Source: Flavobacteriales bacterium UBA3376
GTDB lineage: Bacteria > Bacteroidota > Bacteroidia > Flavobacteriales > Weeksellaceae
Assembly: GCA_002359055.1 (NCBI GenBank)
Contig: DEQC01000103.1
Span: 5,177 to 44,858 of the forward strand
Length of the DNA: 39,682 nucleotides
Direction of reading: 5' to 3'
The stretch's first letter is position 1. Every line of letters begins with the position of its first letter. Below the pieces are notes generated by a model, which saw only the letters and a list, made by a program, of their open reading frames with translations, was not told the origin of the DNA and did no database searches. The position numbers and the translations under genes were made by a program. Shown in pieces: positions 24,316-32,627 of this stretch.

Positions 24316-25307
24316 TGCAATTTAGGACAGAATTAAATATTGAAGAATCCAATCATAAAATCAATCATACCCATAATATACTTGGGATTGGTTCTTGTTT
24401 TGTTGATTCTATAGGTGAAAAATTGGAAGAATCGAAATTCAAAGTTTTGAAAAATCCATTTGGAACGCTTTTTCATCCTTTAGCAATAGAAAATGCATTG
24501 GCGAGAATTTTATCTTTGACTTATTATACAAAAGATGAAATCTTTAAATACGGTGAACTTTATTTCAGTTGGGATCATCATAGTTCTTTCAATCAAATTT
24601 CAGTTGAACAAACACTTGAAAAAATAAATTATGAACTGGAATTTGCCAATCAATTCATTAGAAATACTGATGTCTTTTTATTGACTTTTGGTACAGCTTG
24701 GGTTTATAAAATTAAGGACACCGAGTTATATGTTGCAAATTGCCATAAAGTTCCAAATTCAAATTTCAACAAAATATTGTTGAATGATATACAATTAAAA
24801 TCTGCTTTTAGAAATTGCTTTAATTTCCTATTGGACATCAATCCAAATGCTAAAATCATAACTACCATCAGCCCTGTAAGACATGCGAAAGATGGATTTG
24901 TTGAAAATAATTTGAGCAAGGCCAAACTCATCGCTAATTTACATGAAGTTCAATCGATTTATGACAATATCGAATACTTCCCGGCTTATGAATTGATGAT
25001 GGATGATTTAAGAGATTATAGGTTTTACGAAAACGATTTGTTGCATCCCAACGAAATGGCGATTGAATATATTTGGGAAAAGTTTTCTCAAACTTATTTC
25101 ACTCAAGAAACCGAAGAGAAAATTAAATTGACTCACAAAATCAAACAAGCATTGGCACATCGACCTCAAAACAAAAATACCATTGCTTACAAAGAATTTT
25201 TACATAAAACCAATCGACAAATTCACACCATCGAACATATCTTCCCCAAAGGAAGTTTTATTGAAGAAAAAGCACAATTGCAAAAACTCATGAATCATGC
25301 TGATTGA
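24315..25307 (+). CDS. GSCFA domain-containing protein
   Basis: This 330-residue protein has the family-defining GSCF motif at about 26-29 (LGIGSCFVDS), followed by NPFGTLFHPLAI. It also has TFGTAWVY, TISPVRH and DLLHPN, the blocks I, III and V type pattern of SGNH hydrolases, with the last DxxH-like unit at LHPN. GSCFA proteins are cytosolic or membrane-linked enzymes of unknown substrate found mainly in Bacteroidota and alpha-proteobacteria. It overlaps both neighbours (1 base and 11 bases), so it is the middle of a tightly coupled trio. Confidence 0.9.
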   Translation: MQFRTELNIEESNHKINHTHNILGIGSCFVDSIGEKLEESKFKVLKNPFGTLFHPLAIENALARILSLTYYTKDEIFKYGELYFSWDHHSSFNQISVEQTLEKINYELEFANQFIRNTDVFLLTFGTAWVYKIKDTELYVANCHKVPNSNFNKILLNDIQLKSAFRNCFNFLLDINPNAKIITTISPVRHAKDGFVENNLSKAKLIANLHEVQSIYDNIEYFPAYELMMDDLRDYRFYENDLLHPNEMAIEYIWEKFSQTYFTQETEEKIKLTHKIKQALAHRPQNKNTIAYKEFLHKTNRQIHTIEHIFPKGSFIEEKAQLQKLMNHAD

Positions 25308-26064
25308 TACACACACTCATCTTTATTCAGAACAATTTGACGAAGACCGAACTGCGATGATAAATCGCGCTATAGAAGTTGGCATTGAACAATTTTACAT
25401 TCCTGCCATCGATTCGTCTTATACCGAAAGAATGTTCGATTTAGAGAAAAATTTCCCTAAAAATGTACACTTAATGATGGGATTGCATCCTACTTCTGTA
25501 AAAGCTGATACTTATGAAGAAGAGCTTCAATGGGTGAAACATTGGTTGGATAAAAGAGATTTTTGTGCTGTTGGTGAAATTGGAATTGATTTGTATTGGG
25601 ATCAATCTACACTTAAAGAACAACAAATTGCTTTCAAAACACAAATTCATTGGGCCAAAGAAAAAAATCTACCTATCGTAATTCATAGTAGAAATAGTTT
25701 TGATGAAATTTTTGAAATTTTAGAAGAAGAAAAGGACGATCAACTCAGAGGAATTTTTCATTGTTTCACTGGAACCAAAGAACAAGCTGAAAGAGCGATT
25801 GGATTCAATATGAAATTAGGAATCGGAGGTGTAGTTACTTTTAAAAATGGTAAAATCGATCAGTTTTTACATGAAATTCCATTGGAAAATATAGTTTTGG
25901 AAACAGATTCACCTTATTTGGCACCTGTACCTTATCGAGGAAAAAGGAATGAATCATCTTATATGATCAAAGTTGTAGAGAGGTTGGCAGAAATTTACAA
26001 TTTGAGTGAAAAAGAAATAGCTCAATCAACAACTCAGAACGCATTGTCTGTGTTTGCTAATTGA
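25297..26064 (+). CDS. TatD family metal-dependent DNase
   Basis: This is a 255-residue TIM-barrel metallohydrolase. Metal ligands are all in place: H6 and H8 (DTHTHL), E94 (AVGEIGID), H130 (IVIHSRN), H155 (GIFHCFTG) and D204 (LETDSPYL). TatD proteins have 3'-5' exonuclease or AP-endonuclease activity in repair; several paralogs usually exist. It overlaps the GSCFA gene by 11 bases and ends the coupled trio. Confidence 0.95.
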   Translation: MLIDTHTHLYSEQFDEDRTAMINRAIEVGIEQFYIPAIDSSYTERMFDLEKNFPKNVHLMMGLHPTSVKADTYEEELQWVKHWLDKRDFCAVGEIGIDLYWDQSTLKEQQIAFKTQIHWAKEKNLPIVIHSRNSFDEIFEILEEEKDDQLRGIFHCFTGTKEQAERAIGFNMKLGIGGVVTFKNGKIDQFLHEIPLENIVLETDSPYLAPVPYRGKRNESSYMIKVVERLAEIYNLSEKEIAQSTTQNALSVFAN

Positions 26065-26089
26065 GCTACCAGCCATAAATCACCTCCTC

Positions 26090-27220
26090 TTATCTTACCA
26101 AATTAAATTTAGTATTGATCACTTCATTACCTTCATGATTTACGGCTTTCAAAATATAAACTCCTGGTTGCAAAGCTCCTCCTAAATTAACTTGAAACTC
26201 ACCCACGGATTCAATATTTACTGTATTTGAATAAACCACTTTATTATGAATATTCCATACGGTTATATCGAGTTTTGCTCTTTCATTTGAATTTGAAACT
26301 ATATTCAACTGACTTGTTTTTACAACTGTTGGATATAAACTATAATGTGATTTCAAATCAACTATTGCATCCAATTCAGCTTGTCTCAAGAAATAAGGAC
26401 TTGACATATCATATACAGACAAATCATAATCCGATTTAAAACTTGCTTCTAAAGTTGAAAAATCCAAAGAATACAAAGCTTTGTGCAAAGAAGAGGTTCC
26501 AAGTAAAACACTTCCATCTTTATCCACAGCTGCTCCATTCACAGTGAACTTTTCTGGCAATCCTTTAATTGAACCCAAAAACTCAGCATTCATATTTCTA
26601 ACATTGATTTTAAAAACATTTGCACTCGCTGTAATTGCATATAAATTTCCAAATGCATCTGCAATCAAATCTCCTCCATAAACCGAGGTTTCAACACCTG
26701 AAGCTTTCGCAAATTCCGCCAATTGTGGAATAGCTCCTAAATTCTGAACCGATCCATTCGGTGAAATTCTCAACAACTCTGAACCAATATTGTTCAATGA
26801 ATACATATAGCCATCAGAGGCTGTGGTCATTCTCGCGTGAAATGTTGATTGATCCCTAACATTTAATTGTGAATTAGGAATATCGATCAAAACTCCATCT
26901 TTGCTCGATGAATTAACCATCACAACTTGCTTTCCGTGCATAGGTAAATAAAACAAATCTCCGTTGATAGACTCTGTCATCGCTGCTATATAGTTCCCGC
27001 AATTACAAACTTTAGTAACTTCAGTCTCCTTCGTTTCAAAATTGATTTTATCGGCTTTTGTCAACATAACATTCGATGAATTCAATCGCTCTGAATCAAT
27101 TTTCCTAAAATCATTGAATTGAATTTTCCCTTTGGTTAAACCTGTCGCTACTACAATCTCTTGTGCGCCAACAAAGGTTCCTGCCAATAAAATTGAACTA
27201 AAAAATAAAATTTTTCTCAT
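26090..27220 (-). CDS. Secreted protein with propeller-like body and T9SS sorting domain
   Basis: This 376-residue protein starts at the ATG at 27220, which puts a proper signal peptide first (RKILFFSSILLAGTFVGAQ). The longer frame has 17 odd residues before it. The body has repeated short beta phrases (GDLFYLPMHG, GYMYSLNNIG, GNLYAITASANV, GSVLLGTSSLHK), which look like propeller blades. The last 80 residues are a Por-type sorting domain (LYPTVVKTSQLNIV, then PGVYILKAV). It probably goes to the cell surface via T9SS. There is no catalytic motif and the function is unknown. It converges with tatD at a gap of 25 bases. Confidence 0.82.
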   Translation of the reverse strand: MRKILFFSSILLAGTFVGAQEIVVATGLTKGKIQFNDFRKIDSERLNSSNVMLTKADKINFETKETEVTKVCNCGNYIAAMTESINGDLFYLPMHGKQVVMVNSSSKDGVLIDIPNSQLNVRDQSTFHARMTTASDGYMYSLNNIGSELLRISPNGSVQNLGAIPQLAEFAKASGVETSVYGGDLIADAFGNLYAITASANVFKINVRNMNAEFLGSIKGLPEKFTVNGAAVDKDGSVLLGTSSLHKALYSLDFSTLEASFKSDYDLSVYDMSSPYFLRQAELDAIVDLKSHYSLYPTVVKTSQLNIVSNSNERAKLDITVWNIHNKVVYSNTVNIESVGEFQVNLGGALQPGVYILKAVNHEGNEVINTKFNLVR

Positions 27221-27463
27221 ATGTGTTTTCTTTAAAGGTTTAATTGAAAAATTAATCCTAAAGTTAAGCAATTTTTCTCAAACAAAAAAAAATCAAAAAT
27301 TCTCTAAATCAGTCATTTTGACATTGTTAACCCAAGAAAAACAATGCTTTTCTATAAAAATCAGACAAAAAGTCTTGAAAAATCAGTGATTTCAGCAAAG
27401 GAATAATACTTGATTCTCAATGTATTAAAGTTTATAAAAGTTTAACCTTAAAAATATTTTAAT

Positions 27464-27889
27464 ATGAGTTTGATCAAAAGAAATCAAGATTTATTTGGTG
27501 GTTTATTGGAAAATTTCTGGAACGATTCGGCTTTTATTCGCCCTGAATTCAAAGAATTTACGATTCCTGCAGTGAACATCAAAAACAATACCGATGCGTT
27601 TGAAATCGAAGTTGCTGCACCTGGACTCAACAAAGAGGATTTTGATATAGAAGTAAAAGATGATGTTTTGACGCTAAAAGTAAATAAATCTTCAGAAACT
27701 TCTGAACAAAACGATAATTTCACAAGAAAAGAATTCAATTATTTCAATTTCCAGAGAAGTTTCAATTTACCAAACAATCAAATCGACGCAGAAAAAGTAC
27801 AAGCCAATTACAAAGACGGAATTTTATGCATAAAACTTCCGAAGCTTGTTGAACAAAAAGAAGCAGTAAAGAAAATTACTGTGGAGTAA
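27464..27889 (+). CDS. Small heat-shock protein (Hsp20/alpha-crystallin)
   Basis: This 141-residue chaperone has the alpha-crystallin core from about 35 to 130: IPAVNIKNNTDAFEIEVAAP, the A.PG.KEDF turn (AAPGLNKEDFDIEVKDDVLT), then FNRSF-like FNFQRSFNLP and the GILCIKLPK strand. The short tail carries a KKITVE motif that can serve as the IxI/V anchor. Hsp20 proteins hold unfolded proteins until DnaK and ClpB refold them. The 190-base leader is AT-rich and contains a small inverted repeat GTCA-TTT-TGAC (27312-27322), possibly regulatory but weak. Confidence 0.94.
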   Translation: MSLIKRNQDLFGGLLENFWNDSAFIRPEFKEFTIPAVNIKNNTDAFEIEVAAPGLNKEDFDIEVKDDVLTLKVNKSSETSEQNDNFTRKEFNYFNFQRSFNLPNNQIDAEKVQANYKDGILCIKLPKLVEQKEAVKKITVE

Positions 27890-27909
27890 ATATCCAAATT
27901 ATCAAATAT

Positions 27910-28824
27910 TTACATCCAGCCTGATGAGTTTTCATCAGGTTTTTTTATTCTAATTAATTGAAGCAGGACCTTTATATTGAACAAAACAACTGATAAAAAT
28001 ACGATTGAATAAGCAATAATTTTCAACGTGTCCATTTCCTCTTTGAAATAAAATAACGCCAAACTAAAACTAATAACAGGATTCATATAAATAAATACTC
28101 CAGCCGTGGAAGAATTCAAACGATTCAACGAATAAACATTTAAATACATCGGAAGTATGGTAAAAAATGTCGCTATCAAAGCTACAATTCCATAAAAATA
28201 AAGTCCCTTCTCTGGTTCTGCTTGTTGAAAATTATACAAAGGCAATAACATAATTGTTCCGCAAACAATTTGAAAAGTCAAAGTGAAAAATCGATCCAAT
28301 CGCTGATTGTTCTTCTGTAAAATCAAATAAATGGCATAAGAAAGTCCGATGATGAAACTATAAAATAAATCCATAAAATTCCCAAATGCCAAAATCAAAC
28401 AGCTCAAAGCACTCAGAACAATGGCAGTCCACTGAATTTGACTCAATCGGTCTTTCAAAAATATATAAGCTAAAATCGTTGTAATTATAGGACAAAGCAT
28501 ATACGCCAGAGCAGTTGCATTTACACTGATGTTGTTCATTACATAAATGAACAAATACCAATTGATCGCTAAGAAAAATGAACTTAAAACATTGACGAGC
28601 AACAGATTTTTCTTTTCCTTTTTCGATAATCCTTTAAATAATTTTATATTATCAAAAGTTACTTTCCTTCTCATCAAAAAGCTCATAGAAAGTATGAGGA
28701 CACTTGCGATAATCAACCTTGAAATGAGAATATCCAAAGAAGCATATTCGTCAATCGCTTTCAATGGTAAACTAAAAAGTCCATAAATCACAAAGGCAGC
28801 AATAACAGCTAAATAATATTTCAA
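27910..28824 (-). CDS. EamA/RarD-like drug-metabolite transporter
   Basis: This 304-residue integral membrane protein has about ten hydrophobic helices in two EamA repeats (roughly 5-140 and 150-295). The ISRLIIAS and INWYLFIYVMNNISVNATALAYMLCP region resembles RarD, and FIYMNPVISFSLALFYFKEE is the matching second-repeat signature. The family exports or imports small metabolites; the substrate is unknown. The 3' end overlaps the hsp20 terminator. A TTTG-N21-TAAATTTG promoter lies 34 bases upstream. Confidence 0.87.
   Translation of the reverse strand: MKYYLAVIAAFVIYGLFSLPLKAIDEYASLDILISRLIIASVLILSMSFLMRRKVTFDNIKLFKGLSKKEKKNLLLVNVLSSFFLAINWYLFIYVMNNISVNATALAYMLCPIITTILAYIFLKDRLSQIQWTAIVLSALSCLILAFGNFMDLFYSFIIGLSYAIYLILQKNNQRLDRFFTLTFQIVCGTIMLLPLYNFQQAEPEKGLYFYGIVALIATFFTILPMYLNVYSLNRLNSSTAGVFIYMNPVISFSLALFYFKEEMDTLKIIAYSIVFLSVVLFNIKVLLQLIRIKKPDENSSGWM
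27920..27946 (+). terminator. hsp20 terminator lying inside the 3' end of the EamA gene
   Basis: An 8-bp stem CCTGATGA/TCATCAGG (27920-27927 and 27932-27939) followed by seven T ends hsp20. On the opposite strand the same bases encode the last residues of the convergent transporter, so one sequence does both jobs. Confidence 0.85.
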
Positions 28825-28857
28825 GTTTAAAATTTAAAGATTAACAAAAAACCTTTG

Positions 28858-28890
28858 CAAATTTAGTTCAATAAAATTTCAATTAGCAAA
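28858..28890 (-). promoter_or_regulatory. EamA gene promoter
   Basis: On the minus strand TTTG (28890-28887), 21 bases, then TAAATTTG (28865-28858) fits the Bacteroidota -33/-7 promoter. The box ends 33 bases before the ATG. Confidence 0.6.
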
Positions 28891-28983
28891 ATCAAATCGC
28901 ACAGTGAATTATACATTTATCCTGAAAGATATCCTAACTCTAAAAGCAATTCGTTTCTATTTCTACAATTTATTTAATTATCG

Positions 28984-28991
28984 TAATTTTG
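28984..28991 (+). promoter_or_regulatory. icmF -7 promoter element
   Basis: TAATTTTG fits TAnnTTTG and ends 22 bases before the icmF ATG. The upstream -33 region has no exact TTTG. Confidence 0.45.
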
Positions 28992-29013
28992 GCAGTATTC
29001 AAACAAAATAGAA

Positions 29014-32000
29014 ATGTCAGAAACTAAAGAGATCCAAGATTTCGATATAAAAAAAGACGTATATCAACCAAAAAATGCAATAAGAGTAGTAACTGCCGCA
29101 TCTTTATTTGATGGGCATGATGTAGCCATCAATATTATGCGCCGAATGATTCAGAGAACAGGCGTAGAGGTAATACATTTGGGCCATGATAGAAGTGTGG
29201 AAGAAGTTGTACACACAGCGATTCAAGAAGATGCTCAAGCCATTGCGATGACTTCATATCAAGGAGGGCACAATGAGTATTTCAAATACATGTACGATTT
29301 GCTACAAGAAAAAGGAGCTTCTCACATCAAGATTTTTGGTGGTGGAGGTGGGGTAATTTTGCCTTCGGAAATCAAAGAATTGATGGATTATGGTATCTGT
29401 AGAATTTATTCGCCAGACGATGGTCGTGAGTTGGGCTTACAAGGGATGATCAATGATTTAGTAATGAGGTCAGATTTCCCAACGGGCGATAAATTAGAAA
29501 AAAACATGATTGATGCTTTGGAAGAAAAAGACAATCATCATATCGCTCAAACCATTTCAGCCTTTGAAAACAATATTGATCAATACCAAGAATTTTATCA
29601 AGAAGTCAAAGAAAGAGCCGAAAAAAGTCAAATTCCAATTTTGGGAATGACAGGAACTGGGGGTGCTGGAAAATCTTCTTTGGTCGATGAATTGGTGAGA
29701 AGATACTTATTGGATTTCCCAAATAAAACCATTGGAATTATCTCAGTTGACCCAACCAAACGTAAAACTGGTGGTGCATTGTTGGGCGATAGAATACGCA
29801 TGAATTCTATCAATGATCCAAGAGTTTATATGCGATCAATGGCTACTCGACAAGAAAATTCATCCATTTCAAAACACATTGCTCCGGCATTGGATACTTT
29901 GAAAGCTGCTAAATTTGATTTGATCATATTGGAAACTTCAGGAATTGGTCAATCTGGTGCAGAAGTGATGGAATATGCAGATGTACCGATGTATGTGATG
30001 ACGCCTGAATATGGAGCTGCTTCTCAATTGGAGAAAATCGATATGTTGGATTATGCAGAAATAGTTACCCTAAATAAATTTGATAAAAAAGGAGCCGAAG
30101 ACGCGCTTAGAGATATCAAAAAACAATACCAAAGAAATCACGAAAGGTTCAACGAACCATTTGATGATATGCCAGTTTACCCAACTCGTGCTTCACAGTT
30201 CAACGATGCGGGTACAAATTCTCTGTACAAAGCATTGATGAATAAGTTGAATGAATTTACAAACGGTAATTTTGAATCTACTTTGGATTTTGACCGTGTG
30301 GCTAAAGAGCAATTGACTTCGGTAATTCCTCCGAGAAGAGTTAGGTATTTGTCTGAAATCGTAGAAACCAATCATGAATACGATCAATGGGCTGAAAAAC
30401 AAGCTGCAATCGCTCAACAAGCTTATGCTTTAGAAGAAGCGTCAAAAATTTTAAAAGAAGAAAATAAAGATATCGATTTAGAAAGTTTAAAAAATTCTAA
30501 ATTAGAACTTCTGTCTCCAGAGAATAAAGAGTTAATTCTAAATTGGGAAGAAAAGAAAAAGAAATATTCCGATGAAATTTATTCTTTCAAAGTAAGAGAC
30601 AAAGAAATAAAAATCGAAACCCACACTAAATCACTTTCACACTTACAAATTCCAAAAGTAAGTTTACCTAAATACAAAGCATGGGGTGATATTTTACGTT
30701 GGAGTTTACAAGAAAATGTACCGGGTGAATTCCCTTACACAGCAGGAATTTATCCATTCAAAAGAACAGGTGAAGATCCTACCCGAATGTTTGCTGGTGA
30801 AGGTGGACCTGAACGAACCAATAGACGTTTTCATTATGTAAGTTTAGGAATGCCTGCCGCTCGACTATCAACAGCTTTTGATAGCGTAACACTTTATGGA
30901 CAAGACCCCGCAGTTCGACCTGATATTTATGGGAAAATCGGTAACGCAGGTGTATCCATTGCAACTTTAGATGATGCAAAAAAGCTATATTCTGGCTTCG
31001 ATCTTTGTGCACCTACGACTTCGGTGAGTATGACGATCAATGGTCCTGCGCCTATGTTGTTAGGATTCTTTATGAATGCTGCCATCGACCAACAATGTGA
31101 AAAATACATCAAAGAAAATGGATTAGAACATTTGGTGGAAGCTAAATTAAAAGAAAAGTTCGATGATAGAGGTTTAGAACGACCAAAATACAATGGTGAA
31201 TTGCCTGAAGGGAATGATGGATTAGGTTTGATGTTGCTCGGTATTACAGGTGATGAAATTTTAGCTGCCGATGTTTATGCAGACATCAAAGCCAAAACTT
31301 TGGCAGCCGTTCGTGGAACAGTTCAGGCCGATATTCTAAAAGAAGATCAAGCACAAAACACTTGTATTTTCTCGACCGAATTTGCTCTTCGTTTGATGGG
31401 TGATGTACAAGAATATTTCATCGAAAATAAAGTAAGGAATTTCTATTCAGTATCCATTTCTGGTTACCACATAGCTGAAGCTGGTGCGAATCCAATTACA
31501 CAATTGGCATTTACTTTGGCCAACGGATTTACTTATGTTGAGTATTATTTATCGAGAGGAATGGACATCAATGATTTTGCTCCTAACCTATCGTTCTTCT
31601 TCTCCAATGGAATTGATCCAGAATATGCTGTCATCGGAAGAGTAGCAAGAAAAATTTGGGCAAAAGCCATGAAACATAAATATGGCGCAAACGAACGTTC
31701 GCAAATGTTGAAATACCACATACAAACCTCAGGACGTTCATTGCACGCTCAAGAAATTGCTTTCAATGATATTAGAACAACTTTGCAAGCTTTATATGCA
31801 ATTTACGACAACTGTAACTCACTGCATACCAACGCTTATGATGAAGCCATCACTACTCCAACAGAAGAATCTGTAAGAAGAGCAATGGCGATTCAGTTAA
31901 TTATCAATAAAGAATTAGGTTTGGCTAAAAATGAAAACCCAATTCAAGGTTCGTTCATCATTGAAGAATTGACCGATTTGGTGGAAGAAGCTGTTTATGC

Positions 32001-32412
32001 AGAATTCGATAGAATTACCGACAGAGGAGGTGTTTTAGGTGCTATGGAAACCATGTATCAAAGAAGTAAAATCCAGGATGAAAGCATGTATTATGAACAT
32101 CTAAAACATACAGGAGAATTCCCTATCATAGGTGTTAACACTTTCTTAGGTTCAGATGGTTCTCCTACCATTCAACCTGATGAGGTCATTCGTTCGACTG
32201 AAGAAGAAAAGCAATTCCAAATTGAAGCCGTTAAAAATTATCAAATCGCAAACAAAGAAAACTCTGAAAATAGTCTTCAGCTTTTACATAATGCAGCTTT
32301 GGATAACAAGAATTTATTTGAAGTTATTATGGAAGCTGTAAAAGTTAATTCTTTGGGTGAAATTACTAATTCATTGTTCAGAGTTGGAGGAAAATATAGA
32401 AGAAATATGTAA
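29014..32412 (+). CDS. icmF: Fused isobutyryl-CoA mutase (IcmF)
   Basis: This 1132-residue cytosolic enzyme fuses three parts. A B12-binding domain (about 20-155) has AASLFDGHDVAINIMRR and the GGGGGVI loop. A MeaB-like G-protein chaperone (about 205-480) has Walker A GTGGAGKSS near 212 and SVDPTKRKTGGALLGDRIRM. The substrate-binding mutase TIM barrel spans about 560-1110. The mutase part has YPFKRTGEDPTRMF near 577, the IcmF form, instead of the tyrosine-containing methylmalonyl-CoA mutase loop. It interconverts isobutyryl- and butyryl-CoA (and isovaleryl/pivalyl-CoA in some species) using adenosylcobalamin. It is monocistronic between its own promoter and terminator. Confidence 0.93.
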   Translation: MSETKEIQDFDIKKDVYQPKNAIRVVTAASLFDGHDVAINIMRRMIQRTGVEVIHLGHDRSVEEVVHTAIQEDAQAIAMTSYQGGHNEYFKYMYDLLQEKGASHIKIFGGGGGVILPSEIKELMDYGICRIYSPDDGRELGLQGMINDLVMRSDFPTGDKLEKNMIDALEEKDNHHIAQTISAFENNIDQYQEFYQEVKERAEKSQIPILGMTGTGGAGKSSLVDELVRRYLLDFPNKTIGIISVDPTKRKTGGALLGDRIRMNSINDPRVYMRSMATRQENSSISKHIAPALDTLKAAKFDLIILETSGIGQSGAEVMEYADVPMYVMTPEYGAASQLEKIDMLDYAEIVTLNKFDKKGAEDALRDIKKQYQRNHERFNEPFDDMPVYPTRASQFNDAGTNSLYKALMNKLNEFTNGNFESTLDFDRVAKEQLTSVIPPRRVRYLSEIVETNHEYDQWAEKQAAIAQQAYALEEASKILKEENKDIDLESLKNSKLELLSPENKELILNWEEKKKKYSDEIYSFKVRDKEIKIETHTKSLSHLQIPKVSLPKYKAWGDILRWSLQENVPGEFPYTAGIYPFKRTGEDPTRMFAGEGGPERTNRRFHYVSLGMPAARLSTAFDSVTLYGQDPAVRPDIYGKIGNAGVSIATLDDAKKLYSGFDLCAPTTSVSMTINGPAPMLLGFFMNAAIDQQCEKYIKENGLEHLVEAKLKEKFDDRGLERPKYNGELPEGNDGLGLMLLGITGDEILAADVYADIKAKTLAAVRGTVQADILKEDQAQNTCIFSTEFALRLMGDVQEYFIENKVRNFYSVSISGYHIAEAGANPITQLAFTLANGFTYVEYYLSRGMDINDFAPNLSFFFSNGIDPEYAVIGRVARKIWAKAMKHKYGANERSQMLKYHIQTSGRSLHAQEIAFNDIRTTLQALYAIYDNCNSLHTNAYDEAITTPTEESVRRAMAIQLIINKELGLAKNENPIQGSFIIEELTDLVEEAVYAEFDRITDRGGVLGAMETMYQRSKIQDESMYYEHLKHTGEFPIIGVNTFLGSDGSPTIQPDEVIRSTEEEKQFQIEAVKNYQIANKENSENSLQLLHNAALDNKNLFEVIMEAVKVNSLGEITNSLFRVGGKYRRNM

Positions 32413-32445
32413 GAAATTTAATAGTATTAAATTTTTTCTAACACT

Positions 32446-32476
32446 AAGACGCTCATCGATTTTGAGCGTCTTTTTT
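32446..32476 (+). terminator. icmF terminator
   Basis: A 10-bp stem AAGACGCTCA/TGAGCGTCTT (32446-32455 and 32463-32472) with a 7-base loop and a T-run sits 34 bases after the icmF stop. Confidence 0.9.
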
Positions 32477-32627
32477 ATTGGATAAACTCACTAAATCCAC
32501 ATTAAATCAATGAAAAAGTTCTGATTTACTAATTAAATCAACCCTTACTGAAAATTAAAGCTTTTAAATTTTGTGTTCTGTGAATTTTTAGCGAATTTTA
32601 TTATCTCATTAACTAAAACCTAAAAAA

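Noticed and set aside
27312..27322. A heat-shock operator upstream of hsp20
   Set aside because: GTCA-TTT-TGAC has only four-base arms; similar strings are expected by chance in AT-rich DNA. It is mentioned only as a weak candidate in the gene entry.
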